A stretch of 64,000 nt of DNA from Anniella stebbinsi (GCA_029215795.1 JARDYH010000003.1:266652562-266716561); one strand, 5' to 3'. Shown: positions 43,096 to 54,699, numbered from the stretch's first letter. Notes: generated by a model not told the origin, from the sequence alone. Numbers and translations are program-made.

Positions 43096-43927
43096 ACATT
43101 AGAAACTTTAAATGAGTTATTGTGATCAGTTTAGCTGCCGTGACTTCTCCCAAGGGACACTGGAAGCTCTTTATTCTGCTCAGGTTAGTTATTTGCCATA
43201 TGAAGATTCTTCCTCTCAGGAGCAATGGCCATCCCATCTTAATAACCCATCAACTGCAGCTCAGAAAAACCAGCACCACAAATATCTGAAGCTATGCCTA
43301 GTCTATTATTATTTCTAAGCTAGCATGGTATTCTGTATATGACAGCTAAAAAGTTAAATGAAATCTGAGATACCAAGGATTCTATCAAATAAAAGTAAAA
43401 AAGACTTGAACCCACGTGAAACTACTTTCTCCGGAGTAATCTAATTTACTTCACTGGGGTTGCTCAGCGGTACGGAGTTTAGAACTAAAGCCTGCAGAGA
43501 ATGTTTTTAATGTCTGATCATTTCCCCATTGTCCCCCATGTAATAAATCAAATGGTAAATAATCAAACCAGGACCATTCTTGCTGGGGTGTGTGTGCTGG
43601 TGGCCAAAGCTTTCATGATGATAGATTTATCTGCATGTTTTTAAGGATATTATTCTTGCAACCCGATTCCTATCTTTGGTTATTGGGCCATATGGCAAGG
43701 GGTTTAAAAACAATTTACGAAATGCCCAAGAATATATTAACTTTGTCGTAGCCAGATGATACATTGAAGCATAAATTACATCTCCCACTAAGGTCCTGCC
43801 TGACCCAGAAGAATTTGTCCCATGGGATAGCAGTCTGAAATAGCTTGACTTGCCCAATGGCAAATCACTCTCTTCAAATTCACTGAGGAAAATTTATGAA
43901 CATATCTAAGATCCTAGGCCTCACTCA
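43096..43927. other. No recognisable gene
   Basis: Possible remnant of repeat N at 43415-43500 (GGAGTAATCTAATTTACTTC). Otherwise nothing assigned. Confidence 0.4.
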
Positions 43928-44371
43928 GGCCCTTTCCACACCAGGCTTGTGGCCTGGGTTGGCCTCCAGCTGGTCCCTGCGAGTCCAAATGACACACAGG
44001 GACTCCCGGGGGCGGGGCAGGCATGGGATTTTTCCAGGAAAACACAAACCAGAAAAATAACGATTCTTCCACGGTCCAGTGACCAGCAGGGGAGGGGGTG
44101 GCACCAGTTTCGCCACCCCTGGGAGGGCAGGGAGGGGTGTGGGGGCCCGCGCACACACATTTTTTGTTTTAAAACTTTCCATTTTCAGAGGAGCGCTCGT
44201 GCGCACTCCATGGATCAAGAAAAAAAAATGGCAGCCGCAACTTGCAAAGGCCCGGGAGGAACCCAGGCCGTCGCACAATGACGTCTGTATTAGGGCGACG
44301 AACCCAGAAGTGGGTATTTCCGGGTCCGCCACCCCTCTGGCCCTCTACACCCCTCTGGTGTAGAAAGGGCC
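43928..44371 (+). mobile_element. CpG-rich element G, TSD TCA
   Basis: 444 bp, GGCCCTTTCCACACC to GGTGTAGAAAGGGCC, with TCA on both sides (43925-43927, 44372-44374). The interior shares TCCCTGCGAGTCCAAATGAC and CAGGGACTCCCGGGGGC with the copy at 47284-47828. Overlapping open frames on both strands (43914-44363) reflect the GC-rich composition, not genes. Confidence 0.85.
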
Positions 44372-45018
44372 TCAGTCATAACAGTATAAACATTCTTAGA
44401 GTAGTCCCACACCAGATAGAAAACTAGAATGTTATGCATATAGAGGCCAAGGCAGAAGGATAGATAGAAAAATCTTTAAATGGGGCATTTTCTTCTGTGT
44501 TGGTCAAAACTCTTGGATGCGTGAAAGTCCTATGCAGAGTAATAGTGTAGAAGATATTCCTGGCACCTTAAAGGGGGGGGATGCTCTCACAATAAGTGAA
44601 GAGTAGAAGCTCCAAGCTAGCGTATGTTGACTGCAGTCAGGACAGAGAAGAAAAGTCTACAATGCATTCTGGGACTTGAGCAGTGGGTGAGTTACAGTTC
44701 ACTCTCATGCATTTTTATTCCGACTTACCTAAGGGCCAAACCAGTATAACAATCTCCTGGTTCTTTTATTTTTATTTTTAAAAAATGAAAAGCAGCCATG
44801 GGAGACTATGAACTATAGTGCAGGAACAAGTGGAAGGGTTCCTTAACACTTTCTCCTCCAATTGGTTTCCTGCTCAAAATCCTGCCCCATCGTCCACCAG
44901 CTGCCCGTTTATTACAAGTGAGATTCCCCCTCTGGTGGAAAAGGAGATTTGTTTACATATTTGTTTAACCACAAGGGTGTTTCGAACTGCAGCTTTGAAC
45001 TAGTAGCCGAGAATAGGG
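44372..45018. other. No recognisable feature
   Basis: Unique-looking; a short poly-G run near 44572-44580. Confidence 0.4.
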
Positions 45019-45338
45019 TAGGCTGACCAGATAAAATCCAGGTCAGGGCTCATGTAACTTTAACAGTTGTAGAGAAAAGGGAATTTCAGCCAGTGTCATT
45101 TGTATGCAATTAGTTCCTGGTGAAATTCCCTCTTCATCACAACAGTTAAAGTTACAGGGGCCCTGCCTTCTTTTGTATATGGTCACTCTAGTATAGTGCC
45201 TGCACCTTTAACTGTTGTGATGAAGAGGGGATTTCACCAGGAACTAATTGCATACAAATGACTCTGGCAGAAATTCCCTTTTCTCTACAACTGTTAAAGT
45301 TACATGAGCCCTGACCTGGATTTTATCTCGTCACCCTA
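45019..45338 (-). mobile_element. hAT MITE family B
   Basis: 320 bp, TAGGCTGACCAGATAAAATC to GATTTTATCTCGTCACCCTA. Octamers GAATAGGG (45011-45018) and GACTAGGG (45339-45346) match at 7 of 8. It shares the GATAAAATCCAGGTCAG end variant with 7651-7970, so the two form a sub-lineage. Confidence 0.9.
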
Positions 45339-45869
45339 GACTAGGGCCAGTATCAAGGGTAGGTATAGTTGGGCACCTGCCAAGAGCTCACAACTCAATA
45401 TGGGGCCACTTAGAAGAACCCCCTTGCTAAGGGAGGGAGACCATTGAGGGCATCTTGCCCAAAGGCCCTCATAAACTAGAGTCAGCGCTGGTCGGGATCC
45501 TCAGCTAGAATGGAAGATGACAGTTCCATCTTCACACAATGCAACTCTCTTAGGATTGGGCGGGTGGGGAAGAGATTTGCAATGGAAGCCAAGAACCTAT
45601 TTATGTCAGCAGAATGCAAGCTACGTTTAATAAGTGTGTGGATATTCTCTGCAGCTATCGCTTAGTTTAATGGTTTTCAAAATCTTTTCCTGGAAATTTC
45701 TTCACAAACTTGTCTAAGGGCTTCTTGAGGAGAAGATGAGTGATGGAGAATTGCTCCTCCAAGACTATACAATATATTTGAGGGAGGAGGATGTTTGCCA
45801 CCCAAAAAAACTTTTTTCCTACACTGAGACTTGGAAGCAAAGTTAGTCTATCCACTGGAAAAAAACAGT
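45339..45869. other. No recognisable feature
   Basis: Unique-looking sequence; nothing assigned. Confidence 0.4.
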
Positions 45870-46150
45870 AATCAATCAATCAAACAATATCTTATTATTA
45901 TTGTGATTATCGTCATTATAATCGTCCTCTTGCCCTAATTGCAAAAGGCTCAGGAGAGCACACATGGTCTCACCCCTTTATCCTAACCATAACCCTGTGA
46001 GGTAGTTTAGGCTGAGCGAATACAACTGGCCCAAAGTCCAAAATGGCTCCCCCCCTCCCCCAATAAAAAACGATCGTGCGCTTCATGGATGAACAGGGAT
46101 TTGAACCCATGTCGAAGTCTGTCATTCTGTCTACTACAACACATTCTGTT
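45870..46150 (-). mobile_element. L2-tailed tRNA-derived SINE
   Basis: In complement, the B box of the head reads GGGTTCAAATCCC (from GGGATTTGAACCC). The core is ACAGGGTTATGGTTAGGATA and the body ACTTTGGGCCAG. The tail is degraded into ATTATTATTG-type sequence near 45890. A C-rich insertion lies around 46049-46062. Confidence 0.6.
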
Positions 46151-47283
46151 TATCCAAATGGCCCCCTTCGCCCAACATCAGTCTCGAAGGGAGAGATCAG
46201 CGGCGTATTGCAAAATCAGTGAGAGAAGAGTGACTCAGGGGAGCAGGCGAGAGACGGCTGGTGACTGAGGGAAGGATATGGCAACAGCGGAGGAGAGGAA
46301 GGGAGAAGTGACAGAGCCAGCCTAAAGCTTCTGAGGCAGAAAATCCAAAATGGCTTCCCTTTCCCTCAGTTAATAAAAGAAATGATAATCATTATAATAA
46401 AGGATATAATTGGCAATTTGCTAGCCTTTGATCTACTGCCTGAGGTTGCCACGGCCACCTCATTCTCCCTTCTGCTGAGGCTGACCCTCGGCAGTGACGC
46501 ACACTGGGGCAGGTACAGGATGCGCGGCTCGTGTCCCGACAGCCACATTTCTGTGACCGGCCTTGTGCGGATGTGAAGGACGCCCGCTAGAACAGGAGGG
46601 AGGCCTTCACAGTGAAAAGAAGGGCCTTTTCAGCATCTGTTACCTTTCGTAGAGTGCCCTTTACATTTACCAAGATAAGCGTTTCGTTGGAGGGAACACA
46701 CACTTCAGCTTGTTAATTGGCAGCACTTAGCTACCGGTGAGAGGCTTTGTATGAAAGCCTAATGCACAAATTAATGGAGTAATCTTCCTAGCTATTCAAT
46801 GGTCTGGCTTCGGAAACTCTTTATAAAGGGAGCGCTTAATGCAAAAGGTGCGCCGCTGAACTCGACATGACTACCCCAAGCCACTAGGCGATGTGAGGAC
46901 GGGGCATCAGGATCCGGTTCCTCCACCATTTTAACGCGCGAGGGAACTCCTGCAGAGGACATCTTTCCCTGGCTTGGCGGAGGTCCATAACTTAAATTCT
47001 GAGGGGGCACCATTTTAAGGCGTTGATTGTTTCTGACAGAGCAAGTTTGGGATCCACCATCAGGCATGCCCTCTCTCTGAAAGGCCTAAACTGACAAAAC
47101 AGGCAGATAAGGAGGAACCAGGAAAACCTTCCCCTCAGCCGTAAGAGATATACCCACCACTAAGGATAGAGGGTAGAGAGACGAAAGGGAAATGGTGGAG
47201 GGACCACCTCTAGGACAGCTTCAGAGGTGAATCTGATATAAAAGAAGATACTCTTAAATACTAAACTGAGCAAAGGCATCTAA
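46151..47283. other. No recognisable gene
   Basis: The plus-strand block 46590-46720 (AGAAGGGCCTTTTCAGCATC) weakly resembles the L2 segment that encodes RAFS before the LWNDLP motif. Otherwise unique. Confidence 0.35.
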
Positions 47284-47828
47284 GGCCGGTTTTCCCCGGG
47301 GCAGTGCCTGGGTGCTCCCTGCGCGTCCAAATGATGCACAGGGACTCCCGGGGGCAGGAGGGACGGGCATGGCTCTTCCCAGGGATAAAGAAACCCTGGA
47401 AAAACCCGAATCTACAAGCCGTCCCGGGACCGTCCCGAGACCGCGGGAGGCGTGGGCGCCCATCCCACCAGGTGCCCGCATACTCGTGGGTAAGCGGGCA
47501 CTAGAAAAAAGGCACAGAGTTGCGTGGTGTGGCTCCGTGCCCATCAGGGGAGAGGGGGGCTGCATTTTCGCCACCCATGGCATAGAGGGGGAAGGGGAAG
47601 GGACGTGATTTCATGGGGGGGGGGGGTGTTTAAACCTACTTTGTTTGAGGGAGTGGGGCCTCGCTCTTGCGCGACCGGCCCCGCTGCTTCAACTAAAAAA
47701 AAAGGCATCTGCATAATCCCTGCTTCCTCCCCAGACATCGCGCACTGCTGGGGGAGGCTCTCACGAACAGGATATCACAAGAGCCTCCTCCCTCTCTTCC
47801 GGAACGTCGGGAGGTGTAGAAAGGGGCC
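47284..47828 (+). mobile_element. CpG-rich element G, third copy
   Basis: 545 bp, GGCCGGTTTTCCCC to GGTGTAGAAAGGGGCC. The flanking triplets TAA and AGC do not match. The interior carries GCGCGTCCAAATGATGCAC and GGGACTCCCGGGGGC as at 43928-44371, and GAGACCGCGGGAGG as at 36615-37129 (inverse). Overlapping frames with no domain. Confidence 0.7.
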
Positions 47829-48029
47829 AGCGTCCGCTGTTAATCCTTGTATGGAGGACCAGAAGAGAAGCAGAACCTCAAAATGGTGATCAAATTATTT
47901 TGTGATGTGTAAAAATCTCGACATGTTTTAGTAACGATTTTCCTCAGGAGCAAAGGCTCTTTGTGTAGTTCAATCTGGTTCAGCAGTTAAAACAATATTC
48001 ATTTCCTGAATGAACTGTTTTAGCAGTCA

Positions 48030-48175
48030 CTTATTTATTCCCCCTCCCACCCCTATATATTCTCAGAACAACCATGCGACTAGCCCAGGATTACCCTGTG
48101 AGCTGCATAGCTAAGCAGGAATCTGAACCCGAATCTTCCTGGTCCTACAATCTACCCACTACACATCATGTTGAC
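48030..48175 (-). mobile_element. L2-tailed tRNA-derived SINE fragment
   Basis: CTCAGAACAACCATGCGAC, GGATTACCCTGTGAGC, GGAATCTGAACCCGAATCTT and TCTACCCACTACACATCATG are the complement of the SINE core and head. The B box is mutated. Confidence 0.5.
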
Positions 48176-48445
48176 TAAGATACACAAAGACCCTATGCTC
48201 CAAAGGAGGACTGTTGGCCAATTTCCATGCCCCCCCTGAAAATGACTACTTCTGAGCACAAGTTTGAGCCCCCCCCCCCCAATTCCTTTTTTTTCTTTGC
48301 TGATGCAGCCCGAACTTTTCTCCGGCTTTAACACCCGAACTCTAGAACACATGAAGGAAAACACTATCTCCAAGCAAATGCAGAGTGTTTTTTCTCCTCA
48401 CAATTGGAACAACAAGCCACCTTCCGGGATTAGCTAAGTCTAGGG

Positions 48446-48540
48446 CAGGTTTCCCAAATCTGGTGCCCTCCAGATGCTTTGGACTGCAACTCTCATCAGC
48501 CACCCAGGGTATCTTGAGTGCAGGAGGCTGGGAAAGGATG
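48446..48540. mobile_element. hAT-like MITE family I, exact 8-bp TSD
   Basis: 95 bp from CAGGTTTCCCAAATCTGGTG to GGCTGGGAAAGGATG. GTCTAGGG stands at both ends (48438-48445, 48541-48548). The interior has CTCCAGATGCTTTGGACTG and ACTCTCATCAGCC. Shortened relative to the ~127-bp form at 55524-55650. Confidence 0.85.
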
Positions 48541-48806
48541 GTCTAGGGCATAACGTCTTGGCTGGGACCTCTCTCGCTTAGGAATCAGACATTCCGTATC
48601 TGGCAAAAAGACCGTTCAAATGTGTGCAGATAGACCCCTTCCAGGGCCTCCCCCCACCCCAAAATGAACTAAAACTAGGCCTTAAATAGCCTTGTAAATA
48701 AACCCGCAACATTTTTCACTGGTCCTACCAATGCATATCAATAAAATTAATCTGTTACTCTGGAAGGAAAAGGGACGCATTTTGATCCAATACACAAAAT
48801 CTTCCC

Positions 48807-48887
48807 TACCTCCTCACTTGAAGGCATTTGCCACAGGAGAGCAGACAAGGATCTTTTTGGAAGCCTGGGCTAAAAGGAAGATTATTA
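48807..48887 (-). mobile_element. L2 antisense fragment split by an L2 insertion
   Basis: CCTACCTCCTCACTTGAAGG, GGAGAGCAGACAAG and GGGCTAAAAGGAAGATTATT are homologous to 50140-50220. The homology resumes at 49519-49570 (ATGTGTATGAACTAGGGGTT) on the other side of a plus-strand L2, so the latter inserted into this older copy. Confidence 0.6.
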
Positions 48888-49518
48888 CTTGCCTTTGAAG
48901 ACGGTTCGGAAGCTGCAGCTTGTGCAAAATGCAGCGGCCAGATTGGTAACAGGGACCAGAAGGTTCGAACATATAAGACCAATTCTGGCCCGCTTGCATT
49001 GGCTGCCTGTATGTTTCCGAGCCCGATTCAAGGTGCTGTTTTTAACCTATAAAACCTTACATGGTTTGGGACCACAATACCTGATGGAACGCCTTTCCCG
49101 ACATGAACCCACCCGTACACTACGCTCAACATCAAAGGTCCTCCTCCGGGTGCCTACTCCTAGGGAAGCTCGGAGGACGGCAACAAGGGAGAGGGCCTTC
49201 TCTGTGGTGGCCCCCCAATTCTGGAATGATCTCCCCGATCAGGCCCGCCTGGCGCCAACACTGTTATCTTTTCGGCACCAGGTCAAAACTTTTCTTTTCT
49301 CCCAGGCATTTTAACAGCTTAAGTTGAGGTTTTAACTGACTTTGTGGCCAGGCTTAACAGTTTAAAATGTTTTAAATGTCAGCTGTTTTATGTTTATGGT
49401 TTAAAATTTTGTATATGGTCTTTTTAGTGTTCAATCTTTTATTTTTTGTAAACCGCCCAGAGAGCTTCAGCTATGGGGCGGTATATAAATGTAATTAATA
49501 ATAATAATAATAATAATA
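48888..49518 (+). mobile_element. L2 subfamily A 3' end with open ORF2 C-terminus
   Basis: Frame ending at 49314 (about 141 codons, no stop): KTVRKLQLVQNAAARLVTG, ILARLHWLPVCFRARFKVL, YKTLHGLGPQYL, RERAFSVVAPQFWNDLPDQA, LLSFRHQVKTFLFSQAF. This is the C-terminal domain after the L2 reverse transcriptase; the catalytic part is missing. 3' UTR with TTTTAAATGTC, then TGTAAACCGCCCAGAGAGCT, TATGGGGCGGTATATAAATG and (AAT)n. The best-preserved LINE remnant in the window. Confidence 0.88.
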
Positions 49519-49584
49519 GGATGTGTATGAACTAGGGGTTGTTAAAGGATATTTTTCACTTATTGCATGGGTTTTGGTGAAGGT

Positions 49585-49690
49585 AGACCAACGGTGCAAT
49601 CCCATTCAAGTCTACTCAATAGTAAGACCTATTGAGTTCAATGAGCCTTATTCCCAGATACATGGGGGTATAAGATTACAGCCCTAGTCA
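49585..49690. repeat. Ancient repeat N fragment
   Basis: GGTGCAATCCCATTCAAGTC, CTATTGAGTTCAATGAGCC and TATAAGATTACAGCCC. Confidence 0.5.
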
Positions 49691-50139
49691 AGGACAAGGA
49701 AGGAAGTGGCCAGTCTACAAAGTTGTGCTTGTCTGGATACCAACATCTCCGCGACTTTCAGTTAGGCCTCAAGCCAGGTTGCACTTCCCATTTCTGGATC
49801 CTGCACATAAAGCCGGCTCTTTCCATTGCAAACCTACATTGTTCAGTAGCAATATAATGTCCCCCATCCTATACTGTGTCCCTGTCTCCCTCTGTCCAAA
49901 TCATTTTTTTTTAATTTACACTTTTTTCTAAGTTGTCCCATAACTGAAGTTCTCTGGGTGGTGTTTTTTTCCTTCAAGTTAAAATATAATATAAACAATA
50001 AAAGTACAATTAAGGTATAAAATGCATTATGAAGACTAAGCAATAAAATAAAACACAGGCATGTCTTAAAATGTTAACAACCCAAAGACCTCAGAATCAA
50101 TAAAGATTCTTAATTTTTATCTAATATCTAACAACTTCC
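49691..50139. other. No recognisable feature
   Basis: AT-rich unique-looking sequence. Confidence 0.35.
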
Positions 50140-50500
50140 TTACCTCCTCCCTTGGAGGCATTCAGCAAAGGAGAGCAGGCAAGTGGCTATTTACACACCT
50201 GAGCTAAAAGAAAGACATTATTTAACAAGGAATGTGTACTAGGGGTTGGAAGTATAAGAACATTTTTGCCTAGTGCCAAAAAGAATATAAAGTAGACTCC
50301 AGGCGAGCCCCTGTGGGAAAACGCATTCCACAGCCAAGGTGCCATTACAGAGAAGGCCCTCTTTCTCTCGTAGCTATCTGCTGGATCTCACTTGGTGATG
50401 GCACTCAAAGGAAGGGAATCTTTACATACAGGTAAGAATATATAAGTCCTACCTGGACCTTCAGATCAGCATTAGAAGCCCTAACATGGATTGCTCAGCC
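50140..50500 (-). mobile_element. L2 ORF2 C-terminal fragment, antisense
   Basis: On the minus strand ATRERGPSLMAPWLWNAFSH matches the RERAFSVVAPQFWNDLP motif of L2, and the following FLALGK corresponds to the end of ORF2. 3' of this the sequence parallels 48807-48887. Broken by stops. Confidence 0.65.
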
Positions 50501-50616
50501 TTCTACCCACAAAAGTCACCTAGAGGATAGGTTTACTTCTCACTGGAGTGGGGAGTCAAGTGTTCCTTTTAAAAGCCTGATAAGAAGTAAAATGCCTGAG
50601 CAGTAATGCTTGGAAG

Positions 50617-50785
50617 TTGCTTTACAGTGAGTTAGACCATTGGTCCATCTAGCCCAGTAGTGTTTACTCAGACTAGTAGTGGCTCAGAGAGAGAGAGAGA
50701 GGCCGTTCCTATCATCCGTTGCCCAAGGTCCTTTTAACCAGGAGATACTGAGGATTGAACCTGGGGACATCCTGAATGCAAAGTA
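50617..50785 (-). mobile_element. tRNA-Ala-type SINE
   Basis: Starts with the tail complement (GTTGCTTTACAGTGAGTTAG, CCATTGGTCCATCTAGCCCA), passes an (AG)n insert and reaches the B-box complement GGATTGAACCTGGGGAC. It stops inside the head, where an L2 tail begins at 50786 in the opposite direction. Confidence 0.7.
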
Positions 50786-50862
50786 TGTAAACCGCCCAGA
50801 GAGCTTCGGCTATGGGGCGGTATATAAATGGAATAAAATAAATAAATAAAATAAATCCCTTG
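50786..50862 (+). mobile_element. L2 subfamily A tail inserted at a SINE head
   Basis: TGTAAACCGCCCAGAGAGCT, TCGGCTATGGGGCGGTATAT and (AAAT)n. Only the terminal ~75 bp, joined directly to the truncated SINE. Confidence 0.75.
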
Positions 50863-50920
50863 GCAAGGCAGAAGGTGGAGAAAGACTCAGCTGGAGAATG
50901 AGCATCAATCCCACTACCTG

Positions 50921-51344
50921 GGATGACCACTCACTTTCCCCGGGATAAAATGGACTACTTTCATCCCGCTTTTCACACAGTTCCAGGATAAACCCGAGGA
51001 CTGGCCAGTGTTCCCGGGTCCTCCCTCCTCCCCACAAATAGAGGGGCTCTGTAAACGGGCGTGGAGCTGCACAGGGGGAGTCCGTGCCCATAGGGTTGAG
51101 GGGACAGCAATTTTGGTGGGTTTTTTTTACTTTTTAAAAACTTTTTCACAGAATCGCAATTGCGCAAGCGGCTCCTGCTTCAAAAAGGAGGAAAAAAGGA
51201 GGGGAAACCATGGCGTGCCAGAATGTGCCTCCTGACTTCCAGGACATCGAGCTGGCATGTGCACACTGGAGGACAATCCCGGAAGCGGGACAGCCCATGA
51301 TCCTCACCCCCCCATCCCGGAAAGCCGGTAGGTGAAGATGAGCC
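50921..51344. mobile_element. Element H, TSD CTG
   Basis: 424 bp with ends GGATGACCACTCACTTTCC and, in complement, GGCTCATCTTCACCTACC. CTG is present on both sides (50918-50920, 51345-51347). CpG-rich interior with TCTGTAAACGGGCGTGG and a T-rich stretch. The right terminus resembles the left edge of the CpG-rich block at 5607. No coding frame. Confidence 0.6.
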
Positions 51345-51607
51345 CTGAGAGAGCAGATACAACAACCTTATAGGGCTTTCCAGTGGTGTTATCTCCAGCA
51401 ACAACCCTGCAGTGGAATTCACTGCTATATCCTTATTACAGCTTGGGTGGGGGCTGAGCTGCACAACCACTTGAATATGACTGGTAGGGTTAGGGAGGCT
51501 TGGATTCCCAGCCCCCACCAATATCCCATACAAAACACCCCTCTACAGCAAAGGTCAATCTCCTTAAAACATTCCTTCAGAAGTTCCAGCCCTCTGTTGA
51601 ATGTAGC

Positions 51608-51850
51608 AGGCTCATAAGAACAGAACAAGAGCCCTGCTGGATCAGACCAAGAGTCCAATCTGTCCAGCATTTTGTTCACAGTGACTGACCCGCTGTCGAC
51701 AGGAAATCCACAAGCTGGACATGAGTGCAACAGCACCCTCCTGTCCATGTTCCCCAACAACTGGTATACATAGGCTTACTGCCTTTGATACTGGATGTAT
51801 CGTAGAGGCATCGGCATAAATACCCATGGACAGCCTTCTCCTCCACAGTC
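51608..51850 (-). mobile_element. CR1-like LINE 3' end, antisense
   Basis: GAGCCCTGCTGGATCAGACC, CCAGCATTTTGTTCACAGTG, GGAAATCCACAAGCTGGACA, CAACAGCACCCTCC, CAACTGGTATACATAGGCTT and CATGGACAGCCTTCTCC match the complement of the CR1-like region along its full 3' length. Confidence 0.75.
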
Positions 51851-51924
51851 CATTGACTTGTACATGGAAGAGCTGTGGTTTTCAAAAACTCAATGAAATG
51901 GAATGAAATAAAATAAAATAAAAA

Positions 51925-52215
51925 TATACTCTTATTTATTTTATTTATTTATTTTATTCCATTTATATACTGCCCCATAGCCAAAGCTCTCTGGGCGGTT
52001 TACAAAAATTAAAAGCATTGAACAATTAAAACACCGATATACAAAATTTAAAAGCATAAAAACAAGTTAAAATTACAATATCCTTCTGGGTCAAAGCACA
52101 ACAACAACACAACAACACAAAAACCCTCATCATATGCTGTTAAATGCCTGGGAGAAGAGGAAAGTCTTGACCTGGCGCCGAAAAGATAACAATGTTGGCG
52201 CAGGATCTCTTAATA
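51925..52215 (-). mobile_element. L2 subfamily A 3' end, antisense
   Basis: TTTATATACTGCCCCATAGC and CTCTCTGGGCGGTTTACA (tail complement), an AT-rich UTR, then AAATGCCTGGGAGAAGAGG, AAAGTCTTGACCTGGCGCCG, AAAAGATAACAATGTTGGCG, the complement of the LLSFRHQVKTFLFSQAF codons of 49250-49314. Confidence 0.78.
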
Positions 52216-53644
52216 AAATCCACACTAGAAAGAGCAGAGACTCCTGGCTTTTCCACTACTTTTCGTCTTTTGGGACAGTGCGGTGAGGGGTACCCACTGC
52301 CCAATTACAAGTATAGTAAAATTGTGGATTTGTCCCTTGGTTTCTATGGATACTTCTCTCACACACTTTGACCCAGGAGCGCTTCCAGATGGAATGCCCT
52401 CAGTCAAAAGGCATTCTGCAGCTATTCCGTATTTCCCTCTGTAATGGTTTTTTTTGTGTGTGGTAAGAAGGAAAATGGGCAATGGGGAAATGCAGGAAGG
52501 TTGCAAATGGAAAATGACGAGGTCTGGACCCATTGAAAAATTCTGTGTTTGCGGCATGGCGGTTGTGCGATAAAAGCCTCACCTAGAAGCACCCTCTTGT
52601 GAAAAGAAAGCGGGACAAGAGGATGGAGAGAGTTGAGGAAGCGACAGAGAGGAGGGGGCACACAAGACTGCCACCGGGGAGAAGGAAAGGAAAGCCGGGG
52701 TGGGGGAGGTGTAAACACAGTGCAAAAACAGGCTTCATGTCCACTCTATAGAATAACGCTTTTCAGTCATTATTTATGAACATGTACGAGCACCTTGTAA
52801 ACATTGGACCAACCCAGTGTTGGAAATATATACTGAACTAGAACTGCGAAATCATCACAAACTGCATTTTGTATATCAGTTTTATGCAGTCCTATAGCAT
52901 ATTTATTCAAGAGCAGATCCCACTGTGTTCAGCAGGGGACTGACTCCTTAGCAAGTGTGTTCCGGATCAGAACTTCGGTGATTATATCCTTCAAACAGTG
53001 CCAAAGTCAAACATGCTCAACACAAATAAAGCATAATCAGTGGAGTAATATAAATTTACACGTTGTCATTCATTTTGATTCAGGATCTGGACCAGCAAGA
53101 AAGCGCCTATCTGCTACACCAATAGCGTATTACTACGCGTATCACGATTCCCACTTTCCAGATGATGCTTTTATCATGCAATTGCCCTGCCTTATTCCCA
53201 GAATTTCAGACAGGATCTAGACAATTGCATCTTCCACTGTAACTCTCCCGCAGATTTTTTTCCCTGCCACCCTACTCACATTTTTCTTCCCACAAACAAA
53301 ATCCTTTAAAGCGGAATGGCTGGAATAGCTGGGATGCTAGGAACCATCTGTCTGGAAGCATTCTAAGTTTTATTTTAATTTAACAAGGGGAGGCCCAAAC
53401 GTGTGGTTGGAGGAAGGAGGGTGCCAAAGGGGGCCCGACATCCCACCAAAACCTGGAGCCTGCCCTAATCAAGTGCCTGGCAGGGTCACAGGATGTGTTT
53501 GACACGGTGGGAAACACCTGTTATGCAGGCTTGCGATCACACCTAGTTGTTGTTTTCGCACAGCCACCAATGAATTGCATAAACAAAACAAGCAACGTTA
53601 GATATTTCTGGAAAGGGTTACTCCAATTCAACCTTTTTTATCAT
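52216..53644. other. No recognisable gene
   Basis: A possible repeat N remnant lies at 52885-52970 (GCAGTCCTATAGCATATTTA). Overlapping minus-strand frames at 52225-52718 show no domain. Confidence 0.4.
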
Positions 53645-53692
53645 GTTGTTGTTCCCCGCCTCGATCCAGATGGAGAGGCGGGTAAGAAATAA

Positions 53693-53730
<38 letters not shown>
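53645..53730 (+). mobile_element. L2 subfamily B tail with (ATT)n
   Basis: GTTGTTCCCCGCCTCGATCC, GAGAGGCGGGTAAGAAATAA, then about 11 ATT units. Confidence 0.75.
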
Positions 53731-54164
53731 AGGAAAATATTCTCCTGCTCCTCCTCACCAAGTGCAGAAAAATAGTAACAGGGTACTGCAAAGTTGTTCT
53801 GCTATTCTTTGCCATCATTCCTTCTAAGCCCTCACTTGGGAGCAGTCAGCAGGGTCCATAGAATTTCTTCCTAGAGCGAAAGTAATAAATATGGCGGTCA
53901 TCAGTACTCTGGTCAGAGATGGACGATGGCCTTTTCTGGCCACATTTTCAGAAGCAAACATTCTGGAATTGGGGTATATATTGTTATGTATTCCAAACCT
54001 CTCTCTCAGCCATTTCTCTTCCATGAAGAGGTTTATCAAACCAAACCAAACTTTGTTAAACCAACATAACCATAACACTTAATGAGCACTAGAAACTTTA
54101 AAAAATGTTCCTACTATTGGAGAGTTAATAACCTGGCATTCTCTCAGATAGTCCTGCAATACTG

Positions 54165-54201
54165 GGCTGCCTTGAGTCCCAGTATTGGGGGGAAAGGGGG
54201 G

Positions 54202-54246
<45 letters not shown>
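54165..54246 (+). mobile_element. L2-type tail (subfamily C) with (AAT)n
   Basis: GGCTGCCTTGAGTCCCAGTA, GGGGGAAAGGGGGGATATAA and about 13 AAT units. Confidence 0.65.
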
Positions 54247-54248
<2 letters not shown>

Positions 54249-54699
54249 TCCGAAAGAATGAACAAAAGAATACATTGCACTTTTTCATTGTGCACAGACC
54301 TGCAATGTTACTGTTAGAGCCATTATCTCATTAATACTACTAAGAAGTAAGTACTGCAGCTACTACTAGACATACAATACTAGCTATTTAACCTCCAGGT
54401 AATACAAGTCATGGACTGCATGTGACAAGCCTGTTAAACCTGGTGAAATTCATTGCGGCTCATTCCAAGAAACAACAGCTCAGAGAGCAGCTCTGGAGAG
54501 CCATTAAGTTCCACGCAATGGTTGCGGCTACGCATTCTTGCCATTATTTGTGAGGCAACCGTATAATTTTATAAATTCTGCAAATAAATAAATAAACAAC
54601 ATGTTTCGCAGGAATGAAGGCCACACAGCTATAACCACCAAAGCTGCTGGACTCTTCTTTATCCTGAACAGGTAGGTGAGAGCTACCTAAACAGATAAA

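Noticed and set aside
43914..44427. Multi-frame GC-rich gene candidate
   Set aside because: Frames overlap on both strands and coincide exactly with a TSD-flanked DNA element.
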